DNA from: Inia geoffrensis | Lineage: Eukaryota; Chordata; Mammalia; Artiodactyla; Iniidae | NCBI GenBank assembly: GCA_036417435.1 | Contig: CM070913.1 | Location: 16,398,680-16,462,679 of the forward strand | DNA length: 64,000 nucleotides | Direction: 5' to 3' | Part shown: positions 44,181-56,589 of the stretch, piece after piece | Position numbering within the stretch: position 1 is the first letter of the stretch | Layout of the letters: each line of letters opens with the position of its first letter | Notes under the pieces: generated by a model | Seen by the model: only the letters and a program-made list of their open reading frames with translations | Database searches by the model: none | Told to the model about the DNA's origin: nothing | Made by a program: the position numbers and the translations under genes

Positions 44181-46240
44181 AGACCACGGGCTGGGAGTCC
44201 CACAGCGCTGAGGAGAGTGAATTGTTCTTATTATTGTAACTATATGCAGCTGCTTTATTGGTCATTCAAGAGGAAACTTGGTAACTATTTTAGGTTTTTG
44301 TTTCTTTAGGCTTAGGCATCTCCAGATAAAATTGTGAATTAGCTTAATGTTTTTCTTTATAACTTGCTATTCATTTTTTCAGTCCACATGGCTAGGGTGT
44401 GGACTAAAAGCCTGAGGCTTCTCCGCATAGGCGCTGATGAGAACTCACCTAGGCTCGCCTTCTCACCTGCAGCTGTCAACCTCAGGTTAACCCTGCACAA
44501 CTTTATCTCTACTCCCTCTCCAAACCCGCTAAGATAGCCATAAAGGAATAAAAGAAGAGGAAGCGAATGGGAGAGGAAATGCAAAAAAAAAAAAAAAAAA
44601 GAAGTCAACAAAATTTTGGAAGGTAATAAGGCATCTAATTTGGCTTCAGCTTTCTCCATCCTGCTAAGTGTCTATGCCTGGAGAAGCCAACAATCCAGGA
44701 TGAATCCTCAAAAGGCTGAGGATCTGAAAGCATCAGACATCTCTGAACCCAGGGTTTGGGGTACAGCTGAAAACAAGAGGGTTCACTCATAAGAAAGGGC
44801 TAGACCCCCAGATCCTCCCCCTTGCCACCACAGCCAGGGCCATTGCTCCTCCACCATCCAACAGATGACAGGTTTGCTCTCTGAGGAGGCTGAACCAGAG
44901 ATATTCTGATCCAGGGGACAGGAAGCTTAGTAGAGGGAAGAATACAAAGCCTTACTGAAAAGAGCAAGACTCCTGGAAGTCATGTAAGACAGGCCAGTGC
45001 TACCCACGCCCCTGAGACAGGACACTGGTGCACGGCTTTCCCTGCAGGGTCACTGCACTGCAGATTCTAGGGCACCATCATTCCACAGATAACATGTGAG
45101 CAGTGCTCCCTGGAGCTGTACAGCGAGGTGGCCCTGGAGAAGCTGGTTCGCTTCTGCCACACTCTTCCCTTCTCGGGCCCTGCAGCTGTGCTTCTATCAG
45201 GAAGAAGAGGGGCAAAATCATTCATGCCAACTATGATTCCAACTTACATATCACCGGACAGAACTGTGTCACAAGACTGCATCGACCAACAAGGGTGGCT
45301 GGGAAACTCTAATTAGGCATGTTGCCATCCTATGCATAGATATTCTGTTAGTAAGAAAGAAGGAAAGACTTACTAGGTAGGCAATTAGCAACCTCGACTA
45401 CAGAAATAAACATGTCTTCCCAAATTTAAAGGTTCCACTGAGCACCTAGACTGGAAAAAACTTACATAACATTGTAAAATGTAAGACACCAGAGAGTTTT
45501 TTTTTTTTTTTTAATCTGAAAAGCTTTCAGAGAGAACAAGCAGGTAACATACAGGAACCAGAATAAGAAACACTGGTCTCAATAGTAACCTGGGGAGTGA
45601 GCCCTTTAAATGGCTTGGTCAGAATGTTTGTTGACATTTGTCGTCCACCATGGGCGTTGCTGACCTGTCACTGACCACACAAAAAACAGAAGGCACAAAC
45701 CTGCTGAAGAAATATCAGCATCTCTGTCAAAGTAGAGTATTTAAGAAGTGATTCTAAGTAGTTATTCCCCCGAACAACAATGTGACATGTGTAGCTGTCA
45801 TCTACATCACTCTGTGAAGCATGACTTTTTGTTTATATCTAATAACTATTCTCCTAAGTTAATTTTGCTTCCTTTTATTTCAATTTTCTTGCAGAAATGA
45901 GAAATGAGGCAATCACTGTTAGCATTGGCTCTATTAGCAGCAACGAAACTTTGCAGATGGTTAATGATAATGGTTTGATATGGCATCGCATCTCTCAGAA
46001 AGAAAACTTTAGACCAATAACGGATTTTTTTGTTGCTGTTGTTGTTTCATACAATTCATGGAATCAGTGTAAAGTTTTTATAGTTCATTCTATTAAACAT
46101 GAAATATCTGACGTTACTGCTAATTCTATCATAAATTCAGTTTCAGAGGTCACCATTAAAAACAAAATGAATTGTGTTTGCAGGAAAATGTGAATATAAT
46201 TTTTGGAGGATCACTGCACCATGGGCAAAATAATACACTC
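44181..46240. other. Intergenic, no gene called
   Basis: Contains A and T homopolymers (near 44583 and 45499). Frames at 45103-45316 and 45897-46193 are open but match nothing I recognise. Listed as non-coding with modest certainty. Confidence 0.4.
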
Positions 46241-46244
46241 ACCC

Positions 46245-47290
46245 TTAATACTGTTAAGAAGCCAAATGGGCTGGGCAATGCTTTCTTGGATATGACACTG
46301 AAAGCACAGGCAACAAAGCAAAAATAGGCAAGTGGGACTATGATAAACTAAAAAGTTTCTGTGCAGCAAAGGAAACAATCCACAGAGTGAAAAGGCAACC
46401 CACAGAATGGGATAAAATATTTGTGGATCATATATCTGATAAGATGTTAGTATCCAAAATATATAAGGAACTCTTACAACTCAATAGCAAAAAAACCAAA
46501 CAACCCGATTAAAAAATGGGCAAAGGCTCTGAATAGACATTTCTCTAAAGAAAACATGCAAATGGCCAACAAGTGTATGAAAAGATGCTCAACATCACTA
46601 ATCATCAGGAAAATGCCAATCAAAATCACAATGAGATATCACCTCATACCTGTTAGAATGGCCGTTATAAAAGAAACAGAAAATACCAGTGTTGACAAGG
46701 ATGTGGAGAAATTGGAAGACTTGTACACTGTTGGTGAAAATGCAAATTGGTGCAGCCACTGTGGAAACAGTATGGAGGTTCCTCAAAAGATTAAAAATAG
46801 AACAACTATATGATCCAGCAATCCCACTTCCGAGTATTTATCCAAAAGAATTGAAAACAGGATCTCAAAGAGATATTCACATTCCCATATTCACTGAAGC
46901 ATTATTCACAATAGCCAAGAGGTAGAAATGACTCAAATGTCCATTGACAGATGAAAGGATAAACAAAATATGGTCTATACCACAGTGGAATATTATTTAG
47001 CCTTAAAAAAGGACGGAGATCCTGCAGATATGTATAACATGAAGACGTTATGCTAAGTGAAATAAGCCAGTCACAGAAGTACAAATACTGCGTGATTCCA
47101 CTTATATGAGGTGTCTATAGTAGTCAAACTCATAGAAGCAGAGAATACAACAGTGGTTACTAGGGACTGGAGGTGGGGGAAATGAGTTGTTATTTAACCG
47201 GTAAAAAATTTCAGGCATCCAATACAAAGTTCTGTTGCTCTACAACAATGTTCATATAGTTAATACTGTACACTTAAAACTTTGTTCAGA
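46245..47290 (+). mobile_element. Old L1 ORF2 3' part and 3' UTR
   Basis: Plus orientation: AACTAAAAAGTTTCTGTGCAGCAAAGGAAAC, GGCAAAGGCTCTGAATAGACATTTCTC, ATGAGATATCACCTCATACC and GAAATAAGCCAGTCACAGAAGTACAAATACTG. Stops break ORF2. Boundaries approximate. Confidence 0.88.
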
Positions 47291-47547
47291 GGGCAGTTTT
47301 CATGTTATGTTTTTTTTTAAACCACAGTTTCTAAAAAAAGAAGCTGAACAGTGCAAAAATATATTTGAAACCATTCATGGCATACACATAATTTGTAATT
47401 GCATCCAACCAAGCTGTGATAGTCTTCGATTCAACTGAAGTGGTAGTTGACATAATTTGCAAATATATATATACACAGAACTACAATATTATACACACAC
47501 ACAATTTTTGTGATGAAGCTGATGTTCAATAAAAAATACTTCCTCCT

Positions 47548-47907
47548 GGGACTTCCTTGGTGGCGCAGTGGTTAAGAATCCGCCTGCCAATGCAGGGGAC
47601 ATGGGTTTGAGCCCTGGTCCTGGAAGATCCCACATGCCATGAAGCAACTCATCTCGTGCGCCACAACCACTGACCCTGCGCTCTAGAGCCCGCAAGCCAC
47701 AACTACTGAACCCGTGTGCCACAACTACTTAAGCCCACATGCCTAGAGCCCGTGTTCTGCAACAAGAGAAGCCACTGCAATGAGAAGCACGCACACCGCA
47801 ACAAAGAGTAGCCCCTACTCACCACAACTAGAGAAAGCCCGCTGGCAGCAACAAAGACCCAACACAGCCAAAAATAAATTAATTAAATTAATTAATTAAA
47901 AGAAACC
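47548..47907 (+). mobile_element. CHR-type tRNA-derived SINE, long form
   Basis: GGGACTTCCTTGGTGGCGCAG head, tail with (ATTA)n. ACTTCCTCCTGGGACTTCCT is present at 47538-47557 and 47908-47927. The last ten bases of that repeat coincide with the SINE head. Confidence 0.93.
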
Positions 47908-47927
47908 ACTTCCTCCTGGGACTTCCT

Positions 47928-49803
47928 CATTGTCCCCTAACCAAATCTCCAAATCTACCTGCATCTGCAACTATACTCTGTGCCTTCTCTCTTACTACAT
48001 GGATACACTGTCCTTGGTCACATCAAAGGGCATCTTCTTCCCTGCTGCTATTAATTTCATCCCCTCTTCTTCCTCAAGCACTTCACTCCTGCAAATTTCT
48101 CTTCTCTCTCTTGTAGCATCAATTTCTCTCCTTCTATCTGATCAGTCCCATCAACATACAATATGTTCTAGTACTTTCTATCGCTAATCTTTCCCCTTTG
48201 ATCCTCAATCCTTCCCCAACTATCATTCCTACTTCTCTCCCTTTCATGGTAAAACTTCTCCAAAGAGTTCTTCATAATGGGTGCCTCTACTTAACTCACC
48301 TTCATTCATTTCTGTGACCTACTGCAAACAGGATTCTGACCTCACTGTTCCATCAAAACTGATCTTCTAAATGTTGCAATGACCTCTATGTTGTAAATCC
48401 AATGACCACATTTCTGATTTTATTCTATTTGACTTCCTAGCACAACTGACCACTGCCACCTGCTCTTGGGCTTTTCTCCTTGGCTGTTAAGGTACCTACT
48501 TGTCTGATTTTGTCCTATTTCAGCCCCCTTGATGGCTCCTTCTCCTTGGTTTGACCTCTAAGTGTCGGAGTGCCCTGTTTGGTCCTTTATGTTTATCTAC
48601 AGATGCTCCCCTAGGTAGTATTAATTCGTTCCATGGTTTCAAAACTATGTATGTGCTGACAGTTCCCAGATTTATATCTCTAGCCCTGAAATCATGTATT
48701 TGATTTCCTAACTTGAGTATCTAATAGACCTCTTAGATGCAACCTGTCCAAAACGAAAGTCAATTTTCTCTGGCCAAAACCTATCCACCCCAGTCTTTTT
48801 CCATCTCAGTAAAAAGCACCATCACCCATGTTGCTTCTCTTTCCCTCCACCCACCACATGCCATCCATTAGCCAGTCCTGTCAACTCCTCTCCAAAACTT
48901 AGCCCGAACTTATCCACTTCTTCCCATATTCATTACTACCACCCTGTGTCCCAGCTGGTACCATCTCCTCCCTGGACCTCAACAAGCCCTTCCTGACCCG
49001 CCTCCTGCTTCCCACTCTTGCTTCTTTTACAAACCATTCTCCTTGCAGAAGCTAGGATAGCATCTAAAATCGCAAAGCCAGGCTTGCGGCTCCTCTATGC
49101 TAAAAATACTCCAGTGAGAGAATAAACTTCACTCTCTGCTCTGGCCTGCTAACGCCTAAGTGCCTGAGCTCCTGTGCGCCTCTTCACCCCCACCTTCTGC
49201 CTCTCTTCCTCACTATGCCCATCTCTGCTGACTTTTGGCCAATTCCTAGAACATATTAAGATCTTTCTCGCCTTAGGAACTTTGCACTAAATTGTTCCTT
49301 TTGTCTGGAATTTTCTCCCCTCAGAGCTACACATAACTGGCTCCCAGGTCCTCAGAGAGGGTTGCTCTAACCTGCCCATCCAATGCCACTCTTCACCGTA
49401 TTATACCTTTTTATTTCTCAATTGCATACGTCACCACTGAAAAGCATTGCTTTTTTAAGTAAGTGTACTTTTTTTGGTCTGTATTCCCCACAAGAATGTA
49501 AGTGCCATGGAGTAACACTGCCAGATTTAGCAAATAAAAATACGGTGTACCCAGCTACATTCAAATTTCAGAAAAACAAAGAATAACTTTTAGGATGTTT
49601 CATACAATACTTGGAACAACATTATACTAAAAAAAATTGTTTTCATTGTTGAGATTCCAATTTAACTGGGTATCCTGTATTTTATCTGCAACTCTGTCCA
49701 AGAGCAGAAACCTTGACTACTTTACCATCCCCGCAGATATAGTGATATCGGGCAAGTACCCCATAAAATACTGATGAAATGAAACAGTGATTGAATGAAC
49801 GAA
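47928..49803 (+). mobile_element. Long L2 LINE tract (about 1.9 kb)
   Basis: The order of phrases follows the L2 reverse-transcriptase end and 3' UTR: CACAACTGACCACTGCC.., CACCCTGTGTCCCAGCTGGTACC, CCTTAGGAACTTTGCACTAAATTGTTCC, AAGAATGTAAGTGCCATGGAG, then after an insertion AAGAGCAGAAACCTTGACTAC..GATTGAATGAACG. Protein frames are destroyed. Confidence 0.75.
49508..49697. mobile_element. Foldback DNA element, copy 2, inside L2
   Basis: CAGATTTAGCAAATAAAAATACGG..GTACCCAGCTACATTCAAATTTC and AATTTAACTGGGTATCCTGTATTTTATCTGCAACTCTG are inverted halves. It splits the L2 3' end and resembles the copy at 21330-21465. Confidence 0.65.
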
Positions 49804-49857
49804 AGAAGGGAAAGGAATCAAGTTGTGATGCTCAATCTAAAAACCAGTTTTAGTTAT

Positions 49858-50364
49858 TGTGACAGTTAACTTTATGTGTCAGCTTGACTGGACTAAGGGA
49901 TGCTCAGACAGCTAATAAAACATTATTTCTGGATGCTTCTGTTTAGGGTGTTTTTTGGAAGAGATTAGCATTTGAATTGGTGAGCTGAGTAAAGTAGATT
50001 GCCCTCCCCAGTGTGCATGGGCATCATTTAATCCACTGAGGGCCCAAAGAGAACAAACAGGTGGAGAAAGGGTAGATTTGTTCTCCCTCTGCTTGAGTTG
50101 AGACATCCATCCTCTCCTGCCCTCAGACATCGGTGATCCTGATTGTAGGGCTTTCGGACTCAGATCAGGGCTTCACATCAGCCCCTGATTATCAGGTCTT
50201 TGGACTCCGACTGAGTTAACCAACTTTCATGGTTCTCCTGCTTGCAGATGGCAGGTCGTGGGACGGCAGCCTCTGTAACTGCTGAGCCAATTCCTGTAAT
50301 CAATCTCTTCTTATGTGTATATATAGCCTATTGGCTCTGTTTCTCTGGAAAACCCTAATACAGT
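49858..50364 (+). mobile_element. Ancient LTR-like repeat, family unassigned
   Basis: GTGACAGTTAACTTTATGTGTCAGCTTGACTGG, TTGGAAGAGATTAGCATTTGAATTGG and TATTGGCTCTGTTTCTCTGGAAAACCCTAATACAG follow a common old mammalian interspersed repeat that I recognise but cannot name. No coding content. Confidence 0.6.
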
Positions 50365-50747
50365 TATCCAGACTGTAACCCAGTGGTTCTCAAGTTTCAG
50401 CCTGTATCAGGCTGGCCAAACAGAAAGAAGTCCCACGAGGCCCCATTTATGTTTTCCAACGTAGTTAAATTTATTTAATCAGTTGTTTCAGAGCTAGTTT
50501 TCTCTCCAGGATTGGTAGCCCATGACAACAGACAAAGAGGACAAGGGCACAGCTCTACCAGGTAGCAGCATGAACTGTGTCTCAATATAACTTATGAATG
50601 TTCAGGGACTCCTGAGATCCCTTTATTTCCATAAAAAGATTCCTCCCCCCTATTCCTAAGCAACTTTAGCAATTTACCTTGGAGGGTTTTTCGCCCCCAT
50701 CTTCCCACTTTCTCTTGGTCCCATGTGGCAATAATAGTACCTTGTAA

Positions 50748-51614
50748 ACTACAATGAGGTATCACCTCACACCAGTCAGAATGGCCATCATCAAAAAATC
50801 TACAAACAATAAATGCTGGAGAGGGTATGGAGAAAAGGGAACTCTCTTGCACTGTTGGTGGGAATGTACATTGATAGAGCCACTGTGGAGAACAGCATGG
50901 AGGTTCTTTAAGAAACTAAAAATATAACTACCATATGACCCCTAGCAATCCCACTACTGGGCATATACCCTGAGAAAACCATAATTCAAAAAAAGTCATG
51001 TGCCACAATGTTCATTGCAGCTCTATTTACAATAGCCAGGACATGGAAGCAACCTAACTGTCCATCAACAGATGAATGGATAAAGAAAATGTGGCACATA
51101 TATACAATGGAATATTACTCTGCCATAAGAAGAAACGAAATTGAGTTATTTGTAGTGAGGTGGATGGACCTAGAGTCTGTCATACAGAGTGAAGTAAGTC
51201 AAAAAGAGAAAAACAAATACCATATGCTAACACACATATATGGAATCTAAAAAAAAAAAACACAGTTCTGAAGAATCTAGGGGCAGGACAGGAATAAAGA
51301 TGCAGATGTAGAGAATGGACTTGAGGACATGGTGGAGAGATGGGTAAGCTGGGACGAAGTGAGAGAGTGGCATGGACATACATACACTACCAAATGTAAA
51401 ATAGCTAGCTAGTGGGAAGCAGTTGCATAGCACAGGGAGATCAGCTCTGTGCTTTGTGACCACCTAGAGGGGTGGGATAGGGAGGGTGGGAGGGAGACGC
51501 AAGAGGGAGGGGATATGGGGATATACATATGCATATAGCTGATTCACTTTGTTATACAGCAGAAACTAACACACCACTGTAAAGCAATTATAATCCAATA
51601 AAGATGTTAAAAAA
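50748..51614 (+). mobile_element. L1 3' fragment, 5'-truncated
   Basis: Plus orientation from late ORF2 (TCACACCAGTCAGAATGGCCATCATCAAAAAATC) through [22 protein letters not shown] codons to the 3' UTR and AATAAAGATGTTAAAAAA. Perfect 15-bp TSD AATAGTACCTTGTAA at 50733-50747 and 51615-51629. Confidence 0.95.
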
Positions 51615-51629
51615 AATAGTACCTTGTAA

Positions 51630-52533
51630 TAAATTTTTTTGTGCTCACACTTATTTTATTTTATGAGCTATGAATTGAGAGGATTCCTATGTTTCTGTAA
51701 TGGAAATAACCATGGCTGCTTCTGTGATTTTAGCCACAACTCCAGCTGCCCCTTCTCTTCTACTTTCCCAGTTTCCCAGGTTTTCAACCTTGAAGCTATT
51801 TTCCCACTCTCCTATCAATTCTCCTACTGCACACCCTTGACCTTCTCTTTCACAGCCACACTGCCCTGGTTCAAGTCTTTGTCCCTCTTCCCAGGGTTCC
51901 CTGCTTCCACCCTTTCCAGTCCATCCTATGTCCATGTTTTCATTGTCTCAGTATCAATTATTGAGTACACACTTCATGTCAGATTGTGCTAAACACAATG
52001 AACAGGGGAACAAGATGATGCCCCTCCCTTCTTTCCAAAGCAGTTATGTGTTGTCTCATCCCTAAGAACCAATCATGACTGGGACACGCCCTGAACTCCC
52101 CTAGGGTTTGGATCTTGCCTGAGCTTTCTCCTCCTGGGAAGTTCTCTGCATCTCCCTTTGTTGAAGTCCTGTCCCAACTTCAAGGTTTAGGTTCCCCAAA
52201 CCACCTCCTTCATACTCTCTTCTTTCCCTGTCCTCTACAGCACATCGTTGCCCCCTGTAACCTAAAATGCAGCCTAGTCATTCATACTGATGTTGTGTCA
52301 TGTGTTGGACCTGCTTCCTGGCTCCCCGTGGTATTTATCATCCCCTAGTTCCCCAAGAAATACTTCCTCCAGGATTCGTTTTTGCAGTTATAGGGGAGGC
52401 AAAACTTCACCTCCACCCACCTTAGATTTTCTGCTGGAACTCTAACAAAAAGATTAACACGAGAAGGAGCAGTTTACTAACACGTGCAGCACACATCACA
52501 CGGGAGAGACCTAAAGGGAAAGTTAACTCAAAA
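51630..52533. other. Intergenic with L2 traces
   Basis: ATCAATTATTGAGTACACACTTCATG..GTGCTAAACACAATGAACAGG at about 51950-52015 is a reversed L2 3' end. The remainder, including TTCTCCTCCTGGGAAGTTCTCTGC, is loosely L2-like in plus orientation. No gene. Confidence 0.45.
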
Positions 52534-52543
52534 CAGCAACTTA

Positions 52544-52757
52544 GGGGCTTCCCTGGTGGTGCAGTGGTTGAGAGTCCGCCTGCCGATGCAGGCGACAGGA
52601 GTTCGTGCCCCGGTCCGGGAGGATCCCACATGCCGCGGAGCGGCTGGGCCCGTGAGCCATGGCCGCTGGGCCTGCGTGTCTGGAGCCTGTGCTCCACGGC
52701 AGGGGAGGCCACAGCAGTGAGAGACCCGTGTACCGCAGGAAAAAAAACAAAAAAACC
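52544..52757 (+). mobile_element. CHR-type tRNA-derived SINE, medium form
   Basis: GGGGCTTCCCTGGTGGTGCAG head, GGCCCGTGAGCCATGGCCGC body and A-rich tail. TSD CAGCAACTTA at 52534-52543 and 52758-52767. Confidence 0.93.
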
Positions 52758-52767
52758 CAGCAACTTA

Positions 52768-53140
52768 GGGGCTCCCCTGGTGGCGCAGTGGTTAAGAATA
52801 CGCCTGCCAAAGCAAGGGACACGGGTTTGAGCCCTGGTCCGGGAAGATCCCACATGCCACAGAGCAACTAAGCCCGTGCACCGCAAGTACTGAGCCTGCA
52901 CTCTAGAGCCTGCAAGCCACAACTACTGAGTCCATGAGCCACAACTACTGAGCCCATACACCTAGAGCCCGTACTCCGCAGCAAGGGAAGCCACCTCAAT
53001 GAGAAGCCCACTCACTGCAACGAAGAGCAGCCCCGGCTCGCCGCAACTAGAGAAAGCCCACGCGCAGCAACGAAGACACAACACAGCCAAAAATAAATAA
53101 ATACAAATAAATAAAATTAAAACAAAACAAAACAGAAACC
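52768..53140 (+). mobile_element. CHR-type tRNA-derived SINE, long form, abutting previous SINE
   Basis: GGGGCTCCCCTGGTGGCGCAG head, B box GGTTTGAGCCC, tail AAATAAATAAATACAAATAAATAAAA. A third diverged copy of the target, GGCAACTT, follows at 53141-53148. Confidence 0.92.
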
Positions 53141-53158
53141 GGCAACTTCGAATTCCAG

Positions 53159-53160
<2 letters not shown>

Positions 53161-53220
<60 letters not shown>
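53161..53220. repeat. (TA)30 microsatellite
   Basis: Sixty bases of uninterrupted TA dinucleotide. Confidence 0.95.
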
Positions 53221-53221
<1 letters not shown>

Positions 53222-53948
53222 CATCTTCAACAAAGAACAATCAATTTGTAGAGAAATGACAGGACAAAGGAGCTTGAGTTGGGGTAGTGACTTGTGGAGC
53301 AGTAAATAGGAAGATGAGGGTTAGTTTAGTGAGGTGTGTTTGTACAGATTCTCAGCCCCAATTCCGCATCACTGGTGAGAAGAATGTCTTCCTCCTGGTA
53401 CAGAGAGGGAACCTTTCACTCAGGAGTTTTATCTCCTGCTTTCAGGATGAAAAGAAGGGTCAAAGCGCTCTTCTTTCCACCTGTTTCTCAAATGCTTTTA
53501 ACTCAAAACGAGCAACATGCCAAAACGGTGTATTTTGGGGATGACATGATCTGAACTCCTTCACAACTAAAGGATTACGAAGGGAACAATGGTACTATGA
53601 TCCACTCCAAGGCAGGGGGAGAGGTCGTTAGCATACGGTGTGTCTGGTGAGAAAAAGTCTGACAGGCACATCTTTATTAAAGCACGTGGGACGCTGCGAA
53701 GTCCTCCCCCTCCAGCACATCCACTGAACAATTAAACACGTCCTCTCCGCGCTTGAGCTGGAGAACCCAGTATGACAAATGGCACTTAAACAGCATTATA
53801 GTCAATCGTGTCACAAAAGTGACTCGAGCCGAGAACTTCTGAGCCTGACAATCTGTTGTCTTCTTATTCTGACGTTCCTCATAGCAGCTCCAATGTTGCA
53901 TTTTATCTTTTTAAATTTTTACTTATTATAAAACCTCTATTAAAATAA
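53221..53948. other. Intergenic, nothing recognised
   Basis: No gene or named repeat seen. Confidence 0.45.
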
Positions 53949-53958
53949 CACGAAAGAG

Positions 53959-54084
53959 GGGAGTTCCCTGGCAATCCAGTGGTTAGCACACAGTGCTTTC
54001 AGTGCTGTGGCCCCAGGTTCAAGCCCTGGTCGGGGAACTAAGATCCCACAAGTCTCACGGTGCAGCCAAAAAAAAAAAAAAAAC
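53959..54084 (+). mobile_element. CHR-type tRNA-derived SINE, short form
   Basis: GGGAGTTCCCTGGCAATCCAG head, B box GGTTCAAGCCC, tail of A. Imperfect TSD around CACGAAAGAGGG (53949-53960) and CACGAAAAGGG (54085-54095). Confidence 0.88.
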
Positions 54085-54202
54085 CACGAAAAGGGATTTT
54101 GAAAGAAAAAAGCACCCCCCTCAACTCAATTCTAACATCTGTTCTGATTTTCTACATTCCCTTCCAGGCTTTGTTCTTGAGATCTCGTGTTTTATATCTG
54201 GT

Positions 54203-54248
54203 GTTTTATATACATATATATATATATACACACACACATATACACACA
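54203..54248. repeat. TA/CA mixed microsatellite
   Basis: Alternating purine-pyrimidine run, (TA)n then (CA)n, e.g. TATATATATATACACACACA. Confidence 0.85.
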
Positions 54249-56580
54249 TAATCTTAGGGGACAATTTTGTATTCTGTTGTTCCCAATGAATATTGCATTA
54301 GCATAAAATATTATATTAGCATAAAATTCTACTGGATAATATGCTATAATTGATAAAGCTATTCAACTAGTATTGAATAATTTATGTCCCTTATTTTCAC
54401 ACCTATCCTTCCTTATAGATCCACTGCAAAAAAAAAAAAAATCTTTAAGCAAAAATATTTCAAAATTAACAAAATATTTCTTGAGATCAATTTTCAGGAG
54501 TGAATGGGACTATGGTGTGAAAGGGAATGAACATTTTTGTGGTTCTTGAATCCACCGCTACATTGCTGTCCTCAGGGATGTTATCAGTTTAAGCCGTAAA
54601 TGTGTAAAATACATTGTCAGGACGCCCCATAACAATGCAGGAAATGGTCCATCAAGCCAGTGTTCTCTGATAGGACTTTCTGAGGGCCACATCCCACATA
54701 TGAACTGAGGAGTATCCGCTCCTCATATCTGCTCTTTATCTGCCAAAATTAGGCTCCATTTGTGCAAACCTATGGCCTCTGTTCCCAAGCAACTTCCAAA
54801 ATACTGTACAGTTATTTTTTCCTTGAATATTGACATTTCTGCATATGTGTGGATATATTTCCATTGTAACTCACCCAGGTCCAAAATACCAGAGAGGGGT
54901 GTTGAGAGTCCACAGAAACTCAGAGCCAACAGATTTTCCAAGATTAGCAAGAATTCAGAGAGGCTTGGTATGCAAGAAAGCACTAATCTTTGTGCTGTAA
55001 TGGTTCCATATCTTAAATATTTTCTTTTAAAATCAGATTTGGCTCAAAAAGCATATGGGTATTTAACTGACAAGGAACAATCCAAATTTTGAAAATGTCT
55101 CCAGTGGAGAAAAGAACAACATTGTGCTCTCTCTCCCACATTACTCCTCCCTATCTGTGCGTTTCTCACCGCATTTTCCACCTGCCCTCCAAGCTAGGTC
55201 TCTCAGAAGAGCAGCTTATGAACTATGCCACTACCCTCTTCATGATAAACATTCAGCTCTTCATTCCCCTTGCTATTTCAGAGATATGTATGAAGGTGAA
55301 ATCAATAATATACATGAAGACTTTTAAAAACTAGAAATAAAGCACTAGGGCTCAACGAATAGATATTGATTGGTATTAATTATCATTAACATTTCCAAAA
55401 CAGCAAGAAAAAGAAAGATAATATGGCTAAAAATAAGAACTTGGAAAAAATTGCTCATGTAGAGGTCAATTTAAGAATAAAGTTGAACATGATTTTGGAA
55501 GCCTGGTCATAAATATATCAAGTTGGTGTTAAAAGTGTTGCATTTTAGGTTAGTCCAAGTAAAAAGGCTTTTTTGGGCTTCCTCAGAAAATTCAAAATTT
55601 TAGTAAAACATAGTGGATATCTTTCCCCCCCCCCAAATCCTTTCCCCCTTCAGATAAATATGTATGAAATTTCAGCTGATGTATGTTAACACAGACTTGA
55701 GACAGTCATCAAGGCAATAACTGACAGCCCACTAGTGGGTAATATTCTGATATTCATCCCATAAACAGCCTTCAGATGTTGCAATGCTCAGTTTTCTGTG
55801 GTCAGCCCTTTGGAGGATTAAATAAGAATAAAATTATCATTTCCAGTTATAAATATAACTTTTCTTCATAAGGAAGGATTTGATATTTAGGTGATGTGGT
55901 GTATAAATTGCTTGTTGCTATATTAAGGGCTGAGGGCAGGCTTATCATGCCTAGAAGCTGGAATTGAGGCAGTGAATGAATCAGTGGTCGTTATTGTTTT
56001 AAATCCCCATTTAAATAAATTTAAATCCCTATTCTGAGATATTAAAACAGGGAAGCAGGGAACATTACAAACTGTAATTTGCTTATTTAATGTGATTTTT
56101 GGTGCACCAGGAGAGCTTCTTTGAGCAATAAACTCTCTCTCACTTGTTTGCTAGTCCCTAAAATACTGAGACACATGATTCCTTTGCTTTCAGAAACTGA
56201 CCTCTTTGAAAATGTTAGAGGTAACTAGTTGAGCTGCGGGTTGTTGACAGCCATTTACATTTGGTATGATGCGGTTTCAGGGTTTGTCTTGAGGGGGATT
56301 TTGTTTGGGAAACAGCTTAAGACCCAAAATATGGGAGAGAGACTCCAGTGACAGGCTGGGGAGCTCCAGAGAAAACTGTGGCTCACATCGCACCACAGTT
56401 TGGCCTAGGACTGGCATTGTAGAAACCACCACCACCTAATCTTAAAAAAGAGGTAAATCTGGTCTTTCTCTAACCAGGTGGAACAACATGACATTCTACG
56501 AGATGACTACGTACATAGGGAAGAAAGTGAATGAACCTCCAGGAAAAACATCTGGACTCTTCTTTAGAGAACACTGCACT
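54249..56580. other. Intergenic, nothing recognised
   Basis: About 2.3 kb of AT-rich sequence with an A run near 54427 and a C run near 55626. Frames of up to 110 codons (54760-55092) lack any domain, so no gene is called. Confidence 0.5.
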
Positions 56581-56589
56581 AAGATGAAG

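Noticed and set aside
45103..45316. Possible coding fragment (two overlapping frames near 45.1-45.3 kb)
   Set aside because: The translation looked slightly protein-like but matched no family I know and showed no splice, poly(A) or TSD evidence for a pseudogene.
52422..52922. 166-codon minus-strand frame and similar frames elsewhere (e.g. 42608-42982, 12260-12547)
   Set aside because: They lie within CHR SINEs and repeat at every copy; they are transposon-derived chance frames.
54760..55092. 110-codon plus-strand frame
   Set aside because: No domain, no promoter or splice context, AT-rich background.
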